Shown: positions 57,557 through 64,000 of the stretch, one piece after another
Layout: every line of letters begins with the position of its first letter
Numbering within the stretch: position 1 is the stretch's first letter
Source of the DNA: Streptomyces agglomeratus
GTDB lineage: Bacteria > Actinomycetota > Actinomycetes > Streptomycetales > Streptomycetaceae
Length of the DNA: 64,000 bases
Assembly (NCBI RefSeq): GCF_001746415.1
Contig: NZ_MEHJ01000001.1
Coordinates: forward strand, 496,001-560,000
Direction of reading: 5' to 3'
Notes under the pieces: generated by a model
What the model was told of the DNA's origin: nothing
The model's database searches: none
The model's input: only the letters and a program-made list of their open reading frames with translations
Program-made: the position numbers and the translations under genes

Positions 57557-58183
57557 TCACGTGGCAGCGCGGGAGTGCACGCTGACGGCGTAGCCGCAGC
57601 CCTGGTGATAGGGATCGCCGCTCCACGTCGCACAACGCTGCCGCAGGGCCAGTCCGGCCTGGGTACACCAATGGTCGAACTCCGTAATGGTCACCGTCGG
57701 TTCCGGCAGCGGCAGGTGTGCCGCGTCCAGTCCCATGCCCGTGACCAGCAGACCGCCCGGGCGAAGCGCGGAGGCCAGTTGCCGGACGACGGCTGAGCCG
57801 GTGCCTGGGGCCAGCAAGGGGATGACGTTTCCGGCGGCGAGCGCCAGGTCGTACCCCGGATCCAGGCCGAGGGCATCCAGATGGGCCAGGTCACCCAGGA
57901 GCCACTCCTGCGTGGGGGCGTCGCGGCGGGCGACGGCGAGCATCGAGGAGTCGACGTCTACGCCAGTGCAGTAGTGGCCCAACTCGGCGAGCCTGATCGC
58001 GACCCGGCCGGTGCCGCAGCCAGCGTCGAGTACCCGGGCGCCGGGTTCCAGCAATGCGGCGCAGAAGGCGGCCTCGCCGTGAACGTCGTGTCCCGATGCG
58101 GCGAGTCGCGCGAAACGCTGGGCGTACTCCTGTCCGGCTTGTCCGCCGGTCAGTTCCGCCCAACGGTTTTCTTGCCCAGCCAT
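57557..58183 (-). CDS. Class I SAM-dependent methyltransferase
   Basis: The 208-residue protein has motif I ARVLDAGCGTGRVAIRLAEL, motif II CTGVDVDSSMLAVAR and the strand PGYDLALAAGNVIPLL. These bind S-adenosylmethionine. Length is typical of the small methyltransferase_11/25 type. The acceptor is unknown. The neighbours do not suggest a pathway. Confidence 0.85.
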   Translation of the reverse strand: MAGQENRWAELTGGQAGQEYAQRFARLAASGHDVHGEAAFCAALLEPGARVLDAGCGTGRVAIRLAELGHYCTGVDVDSSMLAVARRDAPTQEWLLGDLAHLDALGLDPGYDLALAAGNVIPLLAPGTGSAVVRQLASALRPGGLLVTGMGLDAAHLPLPEPTVTITEFDHWCTQAGLALRQRCATWSGDPYHQGCGYAVSVHSRAAT

Positions 58184-58578
58184 GTTCGGCGTGCCTTCCG
58201 GTCAGCCTCGCCAGCAGGAGCGAGGACGGTGCCATCACACTGATTATGGTCGCAGGTGTGGACCTCAGGGGCTGCTACGAAGGTGCGCAGGGCGAGGCGG
58301 TAGAACCCATCGGGCAGCATCTGGCGGCTGCGGCGCAAAGGGTGGTCTCGGGAAGAGGTAACCACCCGCCCGCTACTGGAAGTGGCGTTGCCTTGTGGAG
58401 AGGCGGCCCCGGGTGACGGCGACTGCGGGCGTCCTGGCCGATGCCGCACACCAGGGTGGCGGGCCGGCCCGGCTCGCGGGCTGCTCCAGTGCGGTGCCGC
58501 CCGGCCCGTCGACGGCGTGGGCGTCGCTGACCGACGGCACTGGGACCCGTTCCCTCCCGGGCTCGGCGGACGGGCCGG
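58184..58578. other. No convincing gene
   Basis: A minus-strand frame carries LPDGFYRLALRTFVAAPEVH, which looks somewhat protein-like, but there is no start signal or recognised family. About 395 bases. Confidence 0.35.
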
Positions 58579-59142
58579 CTAACGCGCCACGCGGTAGCGG
58601 AGATAGACGACTCTCGAGTTGAAGGTGCGGGTCTCGGCGAGTTCCAGAACCACCCGGCGCTCGCGTTGGGGAAAGTACGGGATGCCCCCGCCAACCAGCA
58701 CCGGGTAGACCATGGTCCGGTACTCGTCGATCAGACCCAGCGCGGCCGCCTCGGCGGCGAGAGTCGCGCCGCCGATCGCGATGTTGCCCTCCCCCGGCTC
58801 GGCTCGCAACCGCTCGATCTCCTCCGCCAGGCCGCCGGAGGCCAGGCGGGCATTGCCCTGCACCGTCGACAGCGTGGTGGAGAAGACCACCTTGGGGAGC
58901 GGCTTCCAGAGCCCGGTCCACTCGCGCATCGAGTCGTCGAGCGTTGGATCCTGGTCGGCGGTCTCCCAGTACAGCATCGTCTCGTACAGCCGCCGTCCCA
59001 ACAGGTGGACGCCGACCTGCCGGATCTCGTCGATCCAGAAGCGAAAGACATCCTCGCCGGGGACCGTCCAGTTGAAGTCACCGTCCGGCCCGACGATGTA
59101 GCCGTCGAGTGAGACGCTCATCGAATAGGTCACGCTGCGCAT
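58579..59142 (-). CDS. RibD-like/dihydrofolate-reductase-fold reductase
   Basis: The 187-residue protein starts at an ATG after GAGGAGG. SVSLDGYIVGPDGDFNWT and LLGRRLYETMLYW are the substrate/NADPH-binding parts. NIAIGGATLAAEAAALGLID and YPVLVGGGIPYFP are typical of the RibD C-terminal family. These proteins use NADPH, and most stand-alone members have unknown substrates. The gene ends at 58579, next to an empty stretch. Confidence 0.88.
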   Translation of the reverse strand: MRSVTYSMSVSLDGYIVGPDGDFNWTVPGEDVFRFWIDEIRQVGVHLLGRRLYETMLYWETADQDPTLDDSMREWTGLWKPLPKVVFSTTLSTVQGNARLASGGLAEEIERLRAEPGEGNIAIGGATLAAEAAALGLIDEYRTMVYPVLVGGGIPYFPQRERRVVLELAETRTFNSRVVYLRYRVAR

Positions 59143-59570
59143 CAGAAGCCCTCCTCGTGAACGGGTTCGACAGTATGACCCGCCGGACGCCGCAGGACTC
59201 ATCGCGGCTCGCGGGATCCCCTGGACCGAGTCACGTCACGAGACCATTTCAAGGAGAACCTCTGAGATGCGGCTTCCCTGCTTGCTGGTGGGCAAGGCTC
59301 GGCCCGCTCAAGCAAGGGTGACTACTTCTGGATCACGATGACGACGGTGAGCATGAACTCGGCCCCGCGTAAAGCGGGGGCACAACGGCCTCACCCGAGG
59401 ACATCCACGGCCTCACCCCACCGGACCCGCGCCGCCTCACGCTGCGCGTGGGCCTTCGCAGGACGGCCCTGGCCGGACGACGGCCGGCCGTACCGATTCC
59501 GCCCCCACGCCCACCATCTCTTCGCGTACCGGATGGCATGTGCGCGGTGAGCACACCGCCCGATCCGGCC
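59143..59570. other. No convincing gene
   Basis: About 428 bases between the RibD-like gene and the end of the right-hand cluster. Open frames are Arg/Pro-rich. Any terminator of the cluster should be here, but no strong hairpin was noted. Confidence 0.35.
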
Positions 59571-60452
59571 TCACTCGGCGCTGTATCTCGGCGTCTGGGG
59601 TATGTCCGGTTCGGCGCTGGGCACCAGCGGAGCGACGTTGTTGAGAGCGGCGGGAATCGCGTGTTGGATGCGGCGCTCGGGCTCTGCCGGTTCCCGGTGG
59701 GTCCCTCCAAGGCGCAATGCCAGGACATAGACGGGCTGAATCACGGTCTGCTGCTGGAGACGGCCGAGCTCGAGATATCCGGCCCGGGCCTCTTCTACGG
59801 TGAAGTCGCTGTCGCGGCGCAGCCGCAGGTGGTCCTCGGTTTCGGTCAGCACGTCGTCCAGTGAGCGCCAGCCGGACACGGCGGCACGAACGTTACTGAC
59901 TCGCCTGGCGACGCGTTCGAATCCGGTGAGGCTCCCGTCGGGGCCGAAGTACATGACCACGTTGCCGCCCTGTCCCTCGAAGGCGAGGCCGTCGAGCCGC
60001 CGCTTGAGGATGACCCCGACATCGATCACCCGCGGGTTCCTGGGGCTTTGGCCTCGGACGCAGGATGATGCACGCAGGCGCGTCACGCGGAACGGAGTGA
60101 AGTCGTTCTGCTCCATGAGTCCCACACGGCTTGCTTCTCGTACTGCCGCATCGAACGCCTCGGTGTCCGAGATATGCATGTCGGACGTTCCGTCATCCAC
60201 CTGCCATCGGCTGCTGTCGACGTACTGCACTGCTCGTGAGGGCCGGTAGACGGTGAGCGTGTGGGCATCGTGTTCCAGCCTCATGGACACCCCATCCTCG
60301 GACCAGGAGGGCTCCCGCGCCGGAATCGCCATGCCTGCGTGCCGTGCGAGCTCGACCGTGTCGTCCAGCGGCTCCAGTGAGGGATCGACCTCGTAGATGC
60401 TCGCCGGCGCCTCGAGCGCGTCCCAGCGTTGTCTCAGCGTGTTGTAGTCCAT
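59571..60452 (-). CDS. Unknown protein, last gene of the right-hand cluster (293 aa)
   Basis: The protein starts MDYNTLRQRWDALEAPASIY and has repeated small beta/alpha elements. Recognisable stretches are ALTVYRPS-like HTLTVYRPSRAVQYVDSS, a Gly-rich EGQGGNVVMYFGPDGSLTGF, and ARAGYLELGRLQQQTVIQPV near the end. The GYLELGRLQQQ stretch resembles a copper-oxidase or PepSY-type partner domain, but no family is certain. There is no signal or membrane segment. It follows the DUF6345-like gene by 33 bases, so it is in the same operon. Confidence 0.7.
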   Translation of the reverse strand: MDYNTLRQRWDALEAPASIYEVDPSLEPLDDTVELARHAGMAIPAREPSWSEDGVSMRLEHDAHTLTVYRPSRAVQYVDSSRWQVDDGTSDMHISDTEAFDAAVREASRVGLMEQNDFTPFRVTRLRASSCVRGQSPRNPRVIDVGVILKRRLDGLAFEGQGGNVVMYFGPDGSLTGFERVARRVSNVRAAVSGWRSLDDVLTETEDHLRLRRDSDFTVEEARAGYLELGRLQQQTVIQPVYVLALRLGGTHREPAEPERRIQHAIPAALNNVAPLVPSAEPDIPQTPRYSAE

Positions 60453-60485
60453 TGCGACCGCATCTCTCGTTGCATCGCGCGAAGT

Positions 60486-61232
60486 TTACGAACGCCACTT
60501 CCAAGCCAGACTGACGGATGGGACGGGCCCGCCTGCGCCGTCCGCCAAACGGCCGTTGTCGAGTCGAAATCGCGCGTCCGCCTCATCGTTGCCGCAGGCG
60601 ATCGCGATGGGTATGTTGGCCTGCTCCCCGGACCGTGCGAACGCTGCGTCGAGCCATGCGCTGCCTACCGGCGCACCGTGGGAGACGAAGGTGGCGAACT
60701 CCCCGCCACGGCCGGTGTCGAAACCGGCGAAGGACTCATCGACGAAAGTGCACAGGACGTGCAGCGACTCGAGGGGACGCGCGCTGTCTCCGTTGGTCGG
60801 TTCGGACCAGACCATGTTCACACTGGCGCTGACATCCGGTCCCGCCACCCCACCGCAGAGGTCCAGCACGAGCCAGCGCAGCTCCTGCACGCCCAGACGC
60901 ATGTTGCTGTAGAAGGCGCGGCAGCCGAAATGGTCCGACGCCAGGGAGACCGATACCTCCGGTAGCCCGTGCCCGGCGTAGTACATGAGCGCGACGCTGT
61001 CTATGCCGTCTTCGGTGAGCGACTGGCCGGTCGACGCGACTTCGGGGTGCTCGTAATCTGTCGCCCAGGCGTTCTCGTTACCACGTATGAAGCGGCGCGT
61101 GTGCCCCATGCTCTGCATGGCGGAGTCCATCCCGGACGCGACCGAGGAGATGACGGGAATGGCAACGAACGAACAGCTGGTCCCGACAGCGGGCGCCGCA
61201 TCGTTCCAGTGGACTCCATAGGTGACAGGCAT
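60486..61232 (-). CDS. DUF6345-like protein with clan-CD Cys/His pair
   Basis: The 248-residue protein has VALMYYAGHGLPEVSVSLAS, with His88 in AGHG, and LRWLVLDLCGGVAGPDVSAS, with Cys126 after a hydrophobic strand. This His-then-Cys order, about 38 residues apart, is that of caspase/gingipain-type (clan CD) peptidases. The overall pattern matches DUF6345 as known to me. The IPIAIACGND and FVSHGAPVGSAWLDAAFARS stretches follow. No signal is present. It may be a peptidase or an inactive relative. Spacing to the neighbours (33 and 31 bases) puts it in the operon. Confidence 0.7.
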   Translation of the reverse strand: MPVTYGVHWNDAAPAVGTSCSFVAIPVISSVASGMDSAMQSMGHTRRFIRGNENAWATDYEHPEVASTGQSLTEDGIDSVALMYYAGHGLPEVSVSLASDHFGCRAFYSNMRLGVQELRWLVLDLCGGVAGPDVSASVNMVWSEPTNGDSARPLESLHVLCTFVDESFAGFDTGRGGEFATFVSHGAPVGSAWLDAAFARSGEQANIPIAIACGNDEADARFRLDNGRLADGAGGPVPSVSLAWKWRS

Positions 61233-61263
61233 TTCCCTTACCCCTTCGCTGGTCCGCCGGCTG

Positions 61264-62214
61264 TCACAGTGGCCCCGACACGATCACGGAATTGTGCGAC
61301 TGGTAGAAGCCGCACCAGTCCGTGTAGCGGCCTCTGTTGCACGAGAACGGATTGGTGATCACGTTGTTGGAGTAGTCCACGTTCTGGGCAGGGTTGGTCG
61401 CCAGCTTGTGCCCCCAGAAACCCTCGCGGTGGCGCCGGTACCAGTGGTAGTCACGCTTCCCGCTCATCATGGTTCCGGTGACGAGCGCGACCAAGTGCCG
61501 TTCATAACCGGCCGGCTGACAGTCACCCCAAACCCGCAGCCCGTCCCGCAACACTCCCGTGCGCACATCCGCGCAGGTCACTGAGGGCGGGATTCTGTAG
61601 CCATGAGCCCATCCGGGTTGAGCGAACGAGTCCGTACGCTGGTTCACGGCGTAGTTGTAGCAGTTGTTGCGCTCTACGACGTAGAAGTTGTTCCAGAAGG
61701 CGGGCTCGAATGGACCGGCATCGAACGGACACGCATTCAGACGTTGATCGATAAGTCGGAGCTGTTCTTCGACTTCAGCCGCGAGTGCCTGGTCCGGTGG
61801 CTCCCCCGGCTCGATTGTCTCCGTCCCTCCTAGTCCTTCTTTGACTGATCGTTGAATTGCCTGACGCGTGGCGTCGCGCAGAACTCGAAAGTCACCCCTC
61901 TCTTCTTCCTCAGCAGGCTCCGGCATCGTCTCGAGAAGTTCCTCCGCCAACTCGGCACTGGCGAAGGGGTCTACGGCACCGCCACCTGCGATTTCGATGC
62001 TCGGCGGCAGACCGAACGACTGCACAGTGTCACTGGCGAAGTCGATCTTCATCCCGCGGAAGTCGACCCCCGTGAAGCCGCCGGGCGCCACTGCCAAGCC
62101 TGCGCGATGACGCAGGAACAGCCGCAGGAACCGTTGCACCTGATCGGGATCGGTGACCATCCACGAGGGATTTGGCAGGCCCGAATAGATTTCCAGCGTC
62201 ACACGGAACGCCAT
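61264..62214 (-). CDS. Cys/His (papain-fold-like) protein, long form
   Basis: The 316-residue protein starts MAFRVTLEIYSGLPNPSWMV, an N-terminal domain of about 160 residues with no known match. The second half has VVERNNCYNYAVNQRTDSFA (Cys185) and RDYHWYRRHREGFWGHKLAT (His257), then YTDWCGFYQSHNSVIV. The same NNC and DYHxYR pair appears in the gene at 63385. The order and spacing suggest a papain-like or NlpC-like catalytic pair, perhaps with an Asn/Asp in the NVDYSNN stretch. Activity is inferred. No signal is present. Confidence 0.6.
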   Translation of the reverse strand: MAFRVTLEIYSGLPNPSWMVTDPDQVQRFLRLFLRHRAGLAVAPGGFTGVDFRGMKIDFASDTVQSFGLPPSIEIAGGGAVDPFASAELAEELLETMPEPAEEEERGDFRVLRDATRQAIQRSVKEGLGGTETIEPGEPPDQALAAEVEEQLRLIDQRLNACPFDAGPFEPAFWNNFYVVERNNCYNYAVNQRTDSFAQPGWAHGYRIPPSVTCADVRTGVLRDGLRVWGDCQPAGYERHLVALVTGTMMSGKRDYHWYRRHREGFWGHKLATNPAQNVDYSNNVITNPFSCNRGRYTDWCGFYQSHNSVIVSGPL

Positions 62215-62262
62215 GTCGGCTCTCCTTGCTTCTCCTCTTGTGCACTGCGGCCCGTTTCTCCG

Positions 62263-63342
62263 TCACGGATCTTCCTCGACGTACAGGAATTCCGGGCCGT
62301 ACGTCTTTCCGCTCCCGTCGGGCAGCGGCGTCGCCATCAGCGTCTGGGCAGGTACCTGCAAGCTGACCATTTCCACGACTGCCCGGTTCAGCATCTGCTT
62401 CGCCGTGCCCGGCTGCTCCGCCTTCCAGGCGCGTTCGAGGAACCGGAGCATCGAGCTGTAGTGCCGGTTGAATTCGGTCAGGTCCCGTTGCACGGCATCG
62501 GAGACGGGCACCCCGCCTTCGACCCAGCCGCCTGCGGGCACCGTTCCCATCGGGAACGCCCGAGGCATGGGAATCTCATCTCCCTGGAAATCAAACAGTG
62601 GCGGATCGTCTGATACGCGGATCAGGTTGCGCCCGTGGAAGATCTCTCGGAAGGAGTAGAAGTGCGCCAACTCGTCGGCCTCGCCCGGGAACGGGTTCTC
62701 CGGTGATGCCGCGGTGCCCTCGCCCTGCTCCTTGATGACTTGCAGGGCAGCCTCTACATCACCGAGCGATCTGAGCGGGGCGACGTTGTTCCCCTGCCCG
62801 TGGGCCGCGGACATGTCCTTGGTCAGCTGCCGCGTGCCCTGGATCAACTCCGGGCGCGCACGGAAAGCTTCGAGAATCGCCGTGTAGAACGCGCCGATAG
62901 ACGTGTGCGCTATCCGTTCTTCGGCCACGGGGTCGTCGGGCCTCTCGATGCGGGAGTACATGTCGAGCGCCTGCTTGCTCAACCCGGTGAGAGACACCTC
63001 CAGATCCGGCTGAACACCACCGGGAAGCGGACCTGGGTACTTCGGTACGAGCTCGCTGTCGGCGATGCGCGGCACCTCACCAATGGTCGAGACCATGTTG
63101 CAGACCAAACCCATGTGTGACATCTCATCGAAGACGATTTCGTGAATCGTCTCGAAGACATCCGACCCCTGGTCCTCCTCCAGGATCGACCAAAGGCCAC
63201 ACAGATAGGGCGGCAGCGTCGCGAGCTCCAGCAAGACGGCCTGTTGCAGCGCCTCCTTCAGCCAGGTTTCGTCATGGTCCGTTGCGGGCATCTGCATGAG
63301 CTCAACGATCGCGTCGCTTCGATACTTAACGGCACCTGACAT
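62263..63342 (-). CDS. Ferritin-like di-iron protein (VioB/RebD N-domain type)
   Basis: The 359-residue protein starts at an ATG after AAGGAG. It has the four-helix ligand set: Glu39 (VLLELATLPPYL), Glu73 and His76 (EIVFDEMSHMGL), probably Glu157 (YTAILEAF), and Glu224 and His227 (ADELAHFYSF). This pattern matches the ferritin-like family seen alone in many actinobacteria and fused in VioB/RebD. In the latter it supports oxidative dimerisation. No other pigment-pathway gene is present. It probably binds a di-iron or manganese-iron centre. It is flanked by two Cys/His-type paralogues with gaps of 42 and 48 bases. Confidence 0.85.
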   Translation of the reverse strand: MSGAVKYRSDAIVELMQMPATDHDETWLKEALQQAVLLELATLPPYLCGLWSILEEDQGSDVFETIHEIVFDEMSHMGLVCNMVSTIGEVPRIADSELVPKYPGPLPGGVQPDLEVSLTGLSKQALDMYSRIERPDDPVAEERIAHTSIGAFYTAILEAFRARPELIQGTRQLTKDMSAAHGQGNNVAPLRSLGDVEAALQVIKEQGEGTAASPENPFPGEADELAHFYSFREIFHGRNLIRVSDDPPLFDFQGDEIPMPRAFPMGTVPAGGWVEGGVPVSDAVQRDLTEFNRHYSSMLRFLERAWKAEQPGTAKQMLNRAVVEMVSLQVPAQTLMATPLPDGSGKTYGPEFLYVEEDP

Positions 63343-63384
63343 GAGAGCTCCTTCGGCAACACGCGCTCGGACAACAACGACCCG

Positions 63385-64000
63385 TCAAGCAACCAAAGCA
63401 GTCGCATTTCTCTGGTAGAACCAGCCGACGAACTCGGTGTACACGGGCACAATGGGGTCGGGCGGCGTCTTCACACAGTTCTGGGGATGCCGCCAGATAA
63501 CCGAACCACCGCCGGTCACTTGTCGGCGTATCGGGTAGCCGGCGCCATCGAGGTACACCGCCGGGGTGCCACCGGTCTTGTGATACCAAAGCCAGTTGGG
63601 ATCCGGTGACACGAGACGGTAGAAGTGATAGTCCCAGCCCGGCCAGACGTGGGCCGCGATCACGAGAGTATTCGTCTGGCAGTTGTCAGCCCAGCCATCG
63701 GCGTAGAGACCGCCCCGAATGTTGTCGACTGTCGGGGAGGCAGCCGGCTTTCCCCCTCTACGTCCCGGCAAGGCATGTCGAATGTTCGCCACGTGGTTCG
63801 ACGCAAAGCAGTAGCAGTTGTTCTTTTCAACTGTTCCGGGACTGTTGAAGATGTCCGCGTTCGCGGCATAGAGCGTGCTGGGACACGGTCGATGCCATGT
63901 CACCCCCCGTTCGACATCCGGGGATTCATCGAACGAGTCAGGACTGGGTGGGTACAGCTCCTCCCGCTCGGCCGGCAGAATAGAGGGGCCTCCTGCAGCA
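63385..64000 (-). CDS. Cys/His (papain-fold-like) protein, 5' part missing
   Basis: The frame stays open to the right edge, so the start lies outside. A start at 63903 (GTG) is possible but cuts a coding-like stretch (SFDESPDVERGVTWHRP). About 205 residues are visible. They include TVEKNNCYCFASNHVAN (Cys at codon 63814-63816), WPGWDYHFYRLVSPD (His at 63625-63627), YHKTGGTPAVYLDGAGYP and YTEFVGWFYQ. These match the features of the gene at 61264, so the two are paralogues. It is the first visible gene of the right-hand operon. Confidence 0.65.
   Translation of the reverse strand, partial: AAGGPSILPAEREELYPPSPDSFDESPDVERGVTWHRPCPSTLYAANADIFNSPGTVEKNNCYCFASNHVANIRHALPGRRGGKPAASPTVDNIRGGLYADGWADNCQTNTLVIAAHVWPGWDYHFYRLVSPDPNWLWYHKTGGTPAVYLDGAGYPIRRQVTGGGSVIWRHPQNCVKTPPDPIVPVYTEFVGWFYQRNATALVA

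Noticed and set aside
61264-64000. Lysine-oxidase (LodA) or violacein/rebeccamycin pathway
   Set aside because: Only the ferritin-like domain resembles VioB/RebD. No flavin oxidase, chromopyrrolic acid synthase or LodA-type gene is visible here.

Overview
The window looks like accessory chromosome (an arm-type region) from a Streptomyces or close relative. GC is very high, codon third positions are strongly G/C, starts are often GTG/TTG or leaderless, and several products are Streptomyces-type (a GH10 xylanase very close to XlnA, a WhiB-like protein, DUF/AMIN-like secreted proteins, class A beta-lactamase with a twin-arginine signal). No rRNA, tRNA, CRISPR array or replication origin was seen.

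Layout. 1-4 kb: end of an arsenic-resistance operon (flavin monooxygenase end, ArsR, ArsN-like acetyltransferase), a DinB-like protein and a TetR/MFS efflux pair with two palindromic operators. 4-21 kb: a small unknown protein, a cytosolic S8 protease, an FG-GAP secreted protein, a beta/gamma-crystallin-like protein, an AraC/NAD(P)H-quinone-reductase divergent pair, a second S8 protease, a Pro-rich membrane protein overlapping a cytosolic partner, a small Cys-rich protein and a copper-amine-oxidase-like protein with a changed cofactor site, then a frameshifted tmrB homologue. 21.9-30.7 kb: an insertion-sequence island. It holds two IS701-type elements with long terminal inverted repeats, one split by an ISAzo13-type element, and two back-to-back IS110-type elements that split an IS5-type transposase. 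30.9-48 kb: beta-lactamase, nitrilase-like, VOC and xylanase genes, a signal-less metzincin protease, a TPR protein, a secreted S33 peptidase, and a NarL-type two-component system divergent from an MMPL exporter. 48-59 kb: two 2H phosphoesterases, a secreted four-repeat protein, a third S8 protease preceded by a stand-alone propeptide/I9-like protein, IS3 debris, AMIN-like, TMEM175-like, WhiB-like, ATP-binding-like, methyltransferase and RibD-like reductase genes. 59.6-64 kb: a tight five-gene minus-strand cluster (unknown protein, DUF6345-like clan-CD protein, two Cys/His papain-fold-like paralogues, ferritin-like protein), open at the right edge.

Theme. The most unusual property is the number of protease or protease-like proteins that carry no visible export signal: three S8 subtilases, one metzincin, one clan-CD-like protein and two related Cys/His proteins. 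They sit with a stand-alone propeptide-like protein, a crystallin-like protein, a ferritin-like di-iron protein and a degenerate amine oxidase. The right-end operon plus these scattered genes is the best candidate here for an undescribed system, though no function can be proven from sequence alone. All family assignments are from reading the sequence; no database search was run.
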